A program made the position numbers and the translations under genes. DNA of 64,000 bases from Synanceia verrucosa (lineage: Eukaryota > Chordata > Actinopteri > Perciformes > Synanceiidae). This document shows positions 13,001 to 24,900 of this stretch, one piece after another. The notes below the pieces were generated by a model that did no database searches, was not told the DNA's origin, and was given only the letters and a program-made list of their open reading frames with translations. Location of the stretch: the NCBI GenBank assembly GCA_029721515.1, contig CM056559.1, forward strand, positions 16,702,501 to 16,766,500, read 5' to 3'. Positions within the stretch are counted from its first letter, which is position 1. Each line of letters starts with the position of its first letter.

Positions 13001-15892
13001 CATAAATGATAATGCCCCTGTTTTTGTTGGACTTCCTTATTATGCAGCCGTTCAAGTAGAAGCTGAGCCAGGATCACCCATTTTCAGGGTCATGGCAGTA
13101 GATGGCGACCGAGGGATTAATGGAGAGGTGTCTTACTATCTCAAGGATGATCATGGTCACTTTGAGATCAACCGGCAGACCGGTGGTCTCAGCCTCAAAA
13201 GGGCTTTTGAGTCTGACTTGTCTAATATGGAATACCAGATGATAATATATGCCAGAGATGGAGGTTATCCACCTCTCTCATCTACTGTAGAGTTTCCCAT
13301 CACTGTAGTCAACAAAGCCATGCCTGTCTTTGACAAACCATTTTATTCTGTTTCTGTGAATGAGGATGTGGCTGTGCATACACCTATCCTAGGCATCAAT
13401 GCAACTAGTCCTGAAGGTCAAAATATCATCTACACTATAGTTGATGGAGATCCATCTCTTCAGTTTGACATTGGTTTTGATACTGGAGTCATAAGTGTTA
13501 TCCATTCTTTAGACAATGAAGCAGCAGAATCTTACCACCTGACCATCAGAGCCACTGATTATCTGACCGGTGCCCGTGCTGAGGTTGATGTAGATGTGGT
13601 AATCCAGGACATAAACGATAACCTGCCCATATTCCAGAAAATGTCCTACTGGGTAATTTTGTCTGAAACAGCCATGATTGGAACTCCAGCACTTCAAGTT
13701 ATTGCCACTGATAAAGACTCAGAGAAGAACAATGTTGTCCACTACCAGATCTTCTCACATGTGCAAAACAGCACAGACTACTTTCACATTGATAGTAGCA
13801 GTGGTTTAATCCTGACAGCACGTATGCTTGACCACGAACTTGTCCAGAAGTATGACTTCATTGTCAGGGCCACCGATAATGGCTTCCCACCACTGAGCAG
13901 CGAAGTACCAGTCACAGTTGTGGTGAATGATACGAATGACAATCCACCAATTTTCAATCAGCTACTGTACGAGGCATACGTGAATGAGTTAGCACCTAGG
14001 GATCACTTTGTGACCTGTGTTCAAGCCTCAGATGCTGACAGCTCTGATTTTAACAAGTTGGAATACAGCATTTTGTCAGGAAATGAAAGAATGAACTTTG
14101 TGATGAACAAAAAAACAGGAATCATCACATTGTCCAGCCACCATAAGCAAAGAATGGAGCCTGCCTACAGCCTCAATGTATCAGTGTCTGATGGGGTGTT
14201 CACCAGCACTGCACAAGTTCATGTTAAGGTGCTGGGTGCCAACCTACATAGTCCAGTATTCGGACAGAATGTGTATGAGGCTGATTTAAGAGAGAATTCT
14301 GCTGCGGGAACCAAAGTTATACAAGTAAGTTATTTCAAATATTTGTTCTTATTTTAAATAATTTATCAAAAGACACATACACAGTAATGTATTAATAAAA
14401 TGCTCATGTCTGTATTAACTAAAACATTTTTCAAATTATATTTCAGGTGAAAGCAACCGATGCAGACCCTGGAGTGTATGGTCAGATAATGTATTCCTTT
14501 GTTAATGATGTGGGCAAGGACCACTTTAGCATTGATACAAATGGTCAAATCACCACCATAGAAAAGCTTGATCGTGAGCACTCAGTCAATAAAGACATTG
14601 TTCTGACAGTTACAGCCCAGGACTCAGGAGGTCGTGTCTCCTACTGTACAGTGCACGTTACTCTGTTGGATGATAATGATAATGTACCTCGCTTCTATGC
14701 CACAGAGTACCGAGCTTCAGTCAAATCCGATGTGGCTAAAGGCTTTTTGGTGACACAGATTCAGGCTTATGATCCTGATGATGGCACAAATGCCAAACTG
14801 ACATATTCACTTTACAGTGAGGCACATGTCCCTGTGGTAGACATTTTGGAGATAGACCCAGACAATGGTTGGATGGTGACTAAAGGCAGCTTCAGCCATT
14901 TGAGGAACTCTGTACTATCTTTTTTTGTAAAGGCTGTGGATGGAGGAAATCCAGTCCGGCACTCTCTAGTGTCTGTCTACATTCATGTTCTTTCTCCAGA
15001 TGCCTTTATTCCTTCCCTCAGCCAACATCAATACTTATTTAGCATGCCAGAGGACACACCAATAGGTTCAGCCATAGGGACGGTGCACCTCATCACTTCT
15101 CCTGGATATGCCTCTCTCTCTGCTACTTTTGCCTTGGTTAATGGAGAGACTAGAGAAAACAACCAGGATGGGGTGTTTGTGGTGGAAAAGGATACAGGTG
15201 TCATCAAGCTTGATAAGCCCTTGGACCATGAGGCGATAAAAGGATACCACTTCAAAGTCACTGCCACTGTACAACAGGCTAAACTGGATTCTGTGACTTC
15301 TGTTGATGTTGACGTCAAAGTGTTGGACCTAAATGACAACAAACCAGTGTTTCAGGCCAACGTTTATGAGGCCACAGTTATGGAGGGAATGCCAGTTGGA
15401 ACCAGAATCATTCAAGTCCAAGCTCTAGACCAAGACTCAGGTGCAAATGGCCAAGTGACATACAGCCTTGGGACAGTAATGCAGTCAGGAAGGGACTCTG
15501 AGACATTAGTCACCTTTAGCATTGACAGCAATACAGGCTGGATCTCCACATGCAAGGACTTAGACCATGAGACCAATCCATCCTACACATTCACAGTGGT
15601 GGCCTCAGATCTTGGGGAGACCTTGTCTCTTTCCAGTACCACCACTGTGACTGTAGCAGTGTCTGACATTAATGACAACCCGCCCAGGTTCCTGGAGCAG
15701 CACTACTTTGTTTCAGTCCAGGAGAGTGACCCGCCAGGCGAAGTGGTGGCTCTGCTGAACACGAGAGACGATGACAGCTCTGCTATTAATCGTCAAGTCA
15801 GCTACCACATCACTGGTGAGTACCACGCAAAATGTTTGTAATTGCACTGCATTCACAATGGCAGACAATTCCTCAAAACCCTGGATATATGT

Positions 15893-15937
<45 letters not shown>

Positions 15938-18900
15938 TATATGTGTATATACACATGTATACATATATACATACATACATACATATATACATACATATAT
16001 ACACACATATACATATATACACTGTATACCATTTTACAAATTCATATGTTGTGATTTCCAGTTAAATGCTATATGATAACATGATGAAGTTGGGAATCAA
16101 TATAAACATGTTTAGAACTTAGACAGGCTAGTAGAACTGTAATTATGGTCAAAATATATTTTGACGCTATATTGACAGCTGATAGGAGTTCCCTATTTTT
16201 GTATTATGTTATAATTATATTAAGGTTATTGTGGCGTGTAGGGCAAGGAGGACCCAGAAGTGGAAGTGGTTCAGGGGGGTATTCCACGAAGCTGGCTAAG
16301 GAAAGCTGGGCTATCGCCGGTAAGCGTGGCTTGAATAAGCGGCCACTTTAATCTTAGCCGCGACTCGTTCCACTAACGAGGCTCAGCTGTTTCTCATCAA
16401 CGCTTATTCTAGCCAGGCTGATCCAAGCCGCGGCTATGCGCGCCTCCACGGTACATAAAAAGCCCTGAAGTATCGATTGTCGAAATGACGAGATCAAACC
16501 CTCCTCATGCAATTGCACGAGGAGTACAAGGAGAAAAATTCAAAAGAAAGGCAACACCGTTGCCATTGTGAAAGCCAGGGACATGGCGTGGCAAAGCATC
16601 GCGGACCGTTTAAATTCGTAAGTTATTGCTGACACATATTTTACAACTGACGCATGTCTCGATGCAGTCAGCCTGCTTGGTTGTCTAATTTTATTCCTCA
16701 CTTCTGTGTATGTACTGTCAACACTTGGATGAGATCATTTGTGCCTTTATTCTGTTATGTGTTGACAGTACATTGAGAGTCACAGAATAAAAGAAAGAAA
16801 ATCAGATATTTCCAAATAGTTATCGCTGATGGGATTGAACCCATGGAGCAGTGAAAAACAGATTTTATCAGCACTTCTCATTAACCACTCAGCTACTGAA
16901 TATGTCTTTGTTTTTGAAGTTGGCGTAGGGCATTTCTGGATTCACGTATTCCTATGTTGTTTTAAAAATCTCACAATTTATTTTTCCGAACAAGAGCATC
17001 ATTCATTACAGATAAAGATGAAATTACTGTGTGACATACAGTTCACAAAGCATCTTGTGGAAGCCTGTCGGACCTTCTCTGAGAGGCAGCTAAGCTTAGC
17101 TTGACCGTAAGCTTGCCCGGGACTGGGCTTGTCGCACTGGCTAAGTTACCATGGTTACCAAGCCACGCTAGCCCTAAGCCTCATTTGTGGAACCGAACTC
17201 TCACTTAAATTAGCCAAGCTAACCGAAATAAGTCAGGCTTTGAGCTAAGCCAGCTTCGTGGAATACCCCCCAGGTGAGTATAATAGTTTGTTTACAAAAA
17301 ACAGGTGAGTATTTAAAAACAGGGTCCACAAGAAAGGGCAAGACATGAGGGTGAGTGCTAGGCTGTGAGGGCAACGGGAGGCACTGGAAAAGAGAATAGG
17401 AGAGACACGGGTAAGTAACTCATTCACAAACAGACACAGGAAAAATCTTACTATTCCAGGAGAAAAAGCCAAGCTGCTACCACAGAGGATAACTGGATAC
17501 TGGAGGAGGAGTGTCTCTGCTGATCTTAAAAAGGCTGGCCTGATGAGCCAATCTGGAGCAGGTGTGTCCAATTACTCCTCAACGCCGCGGGAGAAGGGAG
17601 CCTCAGGGAGAAAACCACAGAAGTGAAAACACCACAGCAAAAACCCGGAAACTAAACCACCAAAATAAAAGCACAGGAAACACAAACCACCACAGTTATT
17701 GTTTTATCAGGTATTTAGTATTCAGTTTTAGTTTCTACAGTCTGTGGTTAAATATGCAGCTCCTTATATCATATATCAACGTCCAAATAAAACAAAAAAA
17801 AAGTAATATAACAGAATTTTACTGTTTATTTTACAGATTTTTTCTGTATTTTTAAAATACCATTTAATTTACGAAAAGAGACATGTCAAATGTAAAATAA
17901 CATGAAATAGATACAGTGAAACCACACAATATTTATGTTCTTTTACAAAAAACATTACAAATACATATATTTATTGTTAAAATACGTTCACAAATGTATC
18001 GTAATTTCAAAAAGATTTGTCTGTTATTTGAGGAAATAAACTGTAATATTCAACTTTAAAACTCTAAAAAAAAAGGAAAAAAAAATATTGTGGCAACGAG
18101 GGGAAGCTTGGTGTTAAAGAAGGACAGCAAGGGTTCATGGGAAGAGTGATGTTAGAAGGGATTTATGTTAAAATGGTTGTGTTTTGTGTTCATAGTAGCA
18201 GTAGCATTAAGTGCGTTGTGGGGGTGGTATGTTGAGAGGGAGTGGTTGATTGGGGGCGTACTATGTTGTGGTTTGCAAATGAATGTTGTACCGTGAGTTA
18301 GAGTGGTAACAGTGTTAAGCCAGACTATAGGCTATTTTATATAAATATACACATATCAACACAATGTAAATTGTATCATTTTATATTTGTTATATTACAT
18401 CAATATAAATCATTATATAACCTCTTTCTGTAAAATAATGTCATTAAAACCAAGTAATAACAGGATATTTCTGTGAATTTTAAGTATTATTATTTGTAAT
18501 ACAGCATTTACTTACCATATTTCCAGGTAATTTGATTGTTTTAAAATGTGAAAATGTTTCTAATTAAACCTTAAAAACAACCTGAAAATAAGGCAAAACC
18601 TTGTTTAAATTACAAATACAAACTGTATTTTATTTATGGAAAATAACCATCAGAGATGGGATTGGCTCTTTGAAGGGAGCCGGATCTTTGGGATCCATTT
18701 ATTTCAAAGAGCCATTCAAAAGACTGGCTCATTTTTTATCTTTATTCACTTTTCAGAAGCCAGTCTGGGGTTAATTCACATTATCCTGGAAATAATCATA
18801 GCAATGATGGGCTGAGATTTGGATCAGAATAATTTCGAACTCAGATTTCCCACCAATATTTGAGTTTGAATCATTCGGAAATACTGATTATAGCTTCATT

Positions 18901-21900
18901 TGACATGTGTGGACACGATTTTAAAGTCTGATATGGATTCATTGTAAATATACTACTGCCATATCCCTCTGAGTTGACAGGGAGATCAGTATTTGCCCTT
19001 TTTATAAAGTGTGTGTATGTGTGTAAAACTACTTTGACTTACAGTGTTTATAATATGATACAAAAATAAAAACTCCTAACAGCTGTCTGTCTAGTGTTAA
19101 ACATATTTTTGACTGTAACTACAGTTCCACTCACTTATAAGTCTCAGTTCTCAACATGTTTATATTGATTCTCAAATTCTTCATGTTGTATTATAGCATT
19201 TAACTGGATATCACAACATGTGAATTTGTAAAATGGTATACAGTTTATTTCAGTTATTTAAAAGAAGCCATATTGTAATTTTAACTGTATTGCATTGGTT
19301 CAACTTTTACAATTTTTCTATGTTTATAATACGGTAACGTAAATTTTACAAGGAAATATGATCCTTTTCACATACTGACTGTATTTTAAGAATTATTCAT
19401 TGTTCTGTTTTTTACAATATATTGCTTTAAAATATATACTGATTCATTGCTTTTCTTGTTCTTTCTTGATTTTTGATGTCATAATTTTACTGTATATTAA
19501 TTTCACAGACATTTACAGTGTATGTTTCATGAGGTGAGGAGTACTGGTCTTCTGGAAGTGTTTCCTTTAGTGTATTTCAATCAGGACAGACTAATAAGAT
19601 AAAAAAAAGACAGCTGGAAAGTGCGATAACATTTATTGTGCGAAAAATAATTTATTTGGCGCTCAGACACTGGGGAGTAGATCAACATAGTGACTGATCT
19701 GGGGAAGAGCTGCTGGCATCTGAGAAGATCAGATTACCTGATTTGGAAAAAATCAATCTACGGAGAAAACACAAACAGACATGGTTACAGTACATTGAGA
19801 AGCAAAATGAAGAGAATAGAGATGGTGATGTGATGCCGTGAAAACTACGATGCTATGCGGCGGATAGAGAACAATGACTGCAATGTGATGCCGTGAAAAC
19901 CGCAATGCTATGCAGTGAAGAGAGAGAATAGAGACTGCAATGCTATGCAGAGAAAACTGCAAGCTATGCGGTGGAGAGTGAGAATAGAGAATGCAATGTT
20001 AGCCATAAAAGCAGAGCTGGAGAAGCAACCGCCAAATGCAGATACCACCACCAGAGATATGCATGCTTCCGAAAGTACATTGAGCAGCAAAATGGAGAGA
20101 CAATAGGGAATGATGAGTGTATGCTTCGCAGTGAACAGCAATGCTATTCGGTGGATAGACTGATGACTGCAGTGCTATGCAGAGAAAACGCCAAGCTATG
20201 CGCCGTAGAGTGAGAATAGAGAATGCAATGTTAGCCGTAAGAACAGAGCTGGAGAAGCAACCATCGAATGGAGATACCACTGTGCTGTGAAAACCCCAAT
20301 GCTATGCGATGGATAGAGACTGATGAATGCAATGCGGTGCAGTAAACCCCAATGTTACGCGGTGGATGATGGCTGCAATGCTGTGCAAAGAAAACCCCAA
20401 TGCTGCACTGTGGATAGAAAGAGATCAAAATGCTTTACAGAGCAAGTACCAAAATAATGCCAATAAAAATGATAACAAGTAAACTCAATTAACAGATAAC
20501 ACAATAACACTAGTCACAGATTGGTAACAAGTAAAATCAAGTAAAATCAGATAAAATAGGGGAACGGATAAAACCAGACAAAACCAATAAAGCTGATAGA
20601 ATGACGATCGAAACACAATGTATCGCAAGTTATAGGTCATGTGCAACAGAGAACAGGTGGAGTTTACCTTTTCTTTGAACACCTCCACTGAAAAAGCCTA
20701 CCTAATGACTAATGGAAGACAGGGAGTTGATCAGCGTAGTGACTGATCTGGAGAAGAGATGCTGGCCTCTGATGAAATGATCTCCCCCCAAAGGAAAAGT
20801 AAAGGGATAGTTTTACCTGATTTGGAGAAAATCAAACTAAACAGACATGGTTAAATACGTCGAGCAGCAAAATGGGGAGAGAGAATAGTCTGCAACGTTA
20901 TGCAGAGGAAACCGCAATGCCATGCGGTGGAGAGAGAGAATAGAGACTGCGATGAAATGTCTTGCATGGCAGCTGAAATGCCTACTCCTGTCCTGAAGGG
21001 GTGGTCTGAAAACTGATGACGAGGGAAAATACACTGCACCTCCTAAAATGCTGCATGAGCCAGTCCGTGCTAGTGCGAGCGATGATGACGTTAAAAGCTT
21101 CCCTACCTTAGGAGAGTTTAAGGAGCAAACAATAATGAGAGGATGGAGGTCAATGAAGTTCACAGTTCACTGTCCTCAAACCGTAAAAAGTTAATAGAGA
21201 ACACTTATGAGTCAAGTCAAGTCAACTTTATTTGTATAGCCCAATATCACAAATTATGAATTTGCCTCATTGGGCTTTACAATCTGTACAGAATATGACA
21301 CCCTCTGTCCTTTACAATGACCCTCGCATCGACTAAGGAAAAACTCCCCCAAAAAAAACCTTTTAACAGGGAAAAAGAAACGGAAGAAACCTCAGGAAGA
21401 GCAACAGAGGAGGGATCCCTCTTCCAGGATGGACAGACGTGCAATAGATGCCATGTGTACAGAATAACAACAATGAAAACACATTAACACTAACATACAA
21501 AATTGTATGGAAATGTCCAACTCAATATAACAACAGCTAATATACAGTGTGTATATATAGAATTGTATGAGAGTGTCCAAGGGGATGAAGAGCATCATCA
21601 AGCTATCAGCAAAGGATGAGAAGCATGTCGTCCTCTCCACCATGCCAACCAGAAGAAGCCTGGGCAGCACGTCTTCCACTCCACCACACCAAACAGGAGA
21701 AACCTCCGCAGGATGACCTCATCACCACCACGTCACTCAGAACCAGAAGATGAAGCCTGACTGGTCTGCACAACCACTACTCCACCAGGTAGACTGGATC
21801 CATGGATACCTGTGAGATGAGAACGCACAGGGACTACGAGGCACAAAACTAATCTGCAGCATGTGTTAAAGGGAGGAAGAGTAAACACATCCTCTTCTCC

Positions 21901-24900
21901 ACTACTCTAACAGATACAACCTGAGCAGCATCGCCTCTTCTCCATCTCACCACCATCAGGACAGACGAAGCCTGGATGACATCACCTCCTTCTCAACAAG
22001 TAGCCTCAGCTCACGGACACCTGGGAGCTGGGAGCACAGGGCTCCGGGGAAGAAGATGAGTTAGTAAAATGACTTAATGGAGGCATCCAAATGAAGAAGA
22101 AGAGAAGCTCAGTGTGTCAGAGGAAGTCCCCGGCAGTCTAGACCTATAGCAGCATAACTAAGGATTGATCCAAGGCAGCCTGAGTCAACCTTGGATCAGT
22201 CCTAACTATAAGCACTATCAAAAAGGAAAGTCTTAAGCCTACTCTTGAATAAGGGGATGGTGTCTGCCTCCCGGACTGAAAGAGGGAGTTGGTTCCACAG
22301 AAGAGGAGCTTGATAACTGAAAGCTCTAGCTCCCATTCTACTTTTATAAACCCTAGGAACCGCTAATAGTCCTGCATTCTGAGAGCGTAGAGTTCTAGCA
22401 GGATTATAAGGCACTATTAGCTCTTTAAGATAAGATGGTGCCTGACCATTAAGTGCCTTGTAGGTGAGGAGGAGGATTTTAAATTCTATTCTAGATTTTA
22501 CAGGGAGCCAGTGCAGAGAGGCTAACACCGGAGAAATATGGTCTCTTTTCCTGGTTCTGGTCAGAACACGTGCTGCAGCGTTCTGGACCAGCTGGAGAGT
22601 CCTGATAGACTTATTAGGGCAGCCTGATAATAACGAGTTACAATAGTCCAGCCTGGAAGTTACAAATGCATGGACTAATTTTTCTGCATCGTTTTGGGAG
22701 AGAATATGCCTTATTTTTGCAATGTTACGCAGATGAAAAAAAGCTGTTCTAGCTGTTTGTTTCATGTGGACGTTGAAGGACATATCTTGGTCAAAAATTA
22801 CCCCTAGATTCCTTACAGTGGTGTTCGAGGCTGGTACAAAGCCACCTAGAGTAAATAAGTCATTAGATAGGTTATTTCTGAGATTTTCAGGGCCAATTAG
22901 AATAACCTCAGTTTTATCTGAATTTAACAACAAGAAATTGTGCGCCATCCAAGTTTTTATATCCTGAAGACATGTTTGGAGTTTAGCTAACTGGCTGGAT
23001 TCGTCTGACTTAAATGACAAATATAGCTGAGTATCATCTGCATAACAGTGAAAGTTTATGGAGTGTTTCCTGATAACATTGCCTAAAGGAAGCATATATA
23101 AAGTAAATAGAATAGGCCCAAGCACAGAACCTTGAGGAACTCCATAACTGACTATGGACTGCATGGAGGACTCATCATTAATGTGAACAAACTGTGATCG
23201 ATCCGATAAGTAGGATTTGAACCAGCTTAAAGCAGTTCCTCTGATGCCAGTTAAATGTTCTAATCTCTGCAACAGGATATGGTGGTCAATAGTATCAAAA
23301 GCAGCGCTGAGATCTAACAAGACAAGTACTGAGACGAGTCCATGGTCTGACGCAATTAGCAGGTCATTAGTAATTTTCACCAGAGCGGTCTCGGTGCTAT
23401 GATATTTTCTAAATCCTGACTGAAAGTCCTCAAATAGATTATTGTTCTGGAGGAAGTCACACAACTGACTGCACACTGCTTTCTCAAGGATCTTAGAGAG
23501 AAAAGGAAGGTTGGATATTGGTCTATAGTTGGCTAAAACCTCTGGATCAAGACCGGGCTTCTTCAGAAGAGGTTTGATTACGGCTACTTTAAATGACTGA
23601 GGTACATAGCCTGACAGCAAAGATAAGTTGATCATGTTTAATAAAGAGGTGCTCAGTAACGGTAAAGCTTCTTTAAGCAGTGAAGTTGGGATGGGATCTA
23701 AGAGACAAGTAGAAGGCTTAGATGAGGAAATCAATGAAGTCAGTTTGTGGAGGTCTATGGGAGAAAGGCAGTCCAAGTATACATCAAGTTCTTCAATGAG
23801 TCCTATGCTTCCTGTGTTTAAAGACAAAGCAGTTTCAGTCAAAGGCACAGTGTGACTGATTTTCTCCCTAATAGTTATAATCTTCTCATTAAAGAAGCTC
23901 ATGAAGTCACTACTACTGAGGGTTGTGGGAACAGATGGTTCAATAGAGCTGTGGCTCTCTGTCAGCCTGGCTACAGTGCTGAAAAGAAACCTGGGGTTGT
24001 TTTTATTTTCCTCTATTAATGATGAATAATAAGCTGCTCTGGCCTTACGGAGAGCCTTCCTATAAGCTTTCAAACTATCATGCCAGTCCAGGCGAGACGC
24101 TTGCAGACCGTTAAACGCCACTTCCTTTCAAATCTTCTTGCTGCTTGCTTTAAACTGCGGGTGTGAGGGTTATACCATGGAGCCAGCTTTCTATGCTTTA
24201 CTATCTTCTTTTTTTGAGGAGCAACAGAGTCTAGAGATGCTCGCAGAGAGTCTGCAGCACTATCTACCAAATTATCAATTTGAGTAGGACTGAAGTCTGA
24301 GCCCTCAAGTATATTGATATTAGGTATTGAATTAAAAGCTAATGGAATTATATCCTTAAACTTGGCTACAGCACTTTCAGATAAACATCTAGTGTACATG
24401 GATTTACCTGATGTAGTGTAGTCCAGAAGAAAAAATTCAAAGGTTAACAAGTAATGGTCTGATAGGAAGGAATTCTGTTGGTGGACTGATAAATGTTCTA
24501 CTTCAATGCCGTAGGTCAGGACCAGGTCGAGGGTATGGTTAAAACAGTGAGTTGGTTCCTGAACATTCTGACAGAAGCCAATTGAATCTAACAGCGAGAT
24601 AAAAGCAGTACCAAGGCTGTCACCGTCAACGTCCACATGAATATTAAAGTCACCTACAATAATTACTTTATCAGTTCTCAGGACTAAAGTTGATAAAAAC
24701 TCAGAGAACTCAGATATAAATTCAGAATATGGACCTGGAGCACGGTACACTATAACAAATAAAACTGGTTTCTCTGTTTTCCATTTAAGGTGAGAAAGAC
24801 TAAGAACCAGGCTTTCAAAAGACTTATAATTTAATTTAGGTTTAGGTTTGATCGATAGACTAGAATCAAAAATGGCTGCAACTCCTCCTCCACGACCTGT

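Larger units (their letters stand above)
16230..17694. mobile_element. possible solo LTR carrying a nested Harbinger-like element
   Basis: The outer unit begins TGTGGCGTG and ends ACCACCACA, giving TG...CA termini with short inverted ends. It is flanked by GTTAT at 16225-16229 and 17695-17699. Without the inner element it is about 466 bp. A solo LTR after internal recombination fits, but no matching internal region exists in the window. A non-autonomous hAT element is the alternative. Confidence 0.45.

Noticed and set aside
15771..16076. Reading frames rich in Tyr, Ile, His and Thr after the exon ending at 15815
   Set aside because: They read through a donor site into a microsatellite and have no homology to cadherins.
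16824..16905. Functional tRNA gene
   Set aside because: The internal promoter boxes fit, but the acceptor stem does not pair and no anticodon arm is convincing.
22202..24121. Plus-strand frames opposite the L2 RT region (22464-22646, 23628-23855 and others)
   Set aside because: Short shadows of the minus-strand coding sequence with no conserved motifs.
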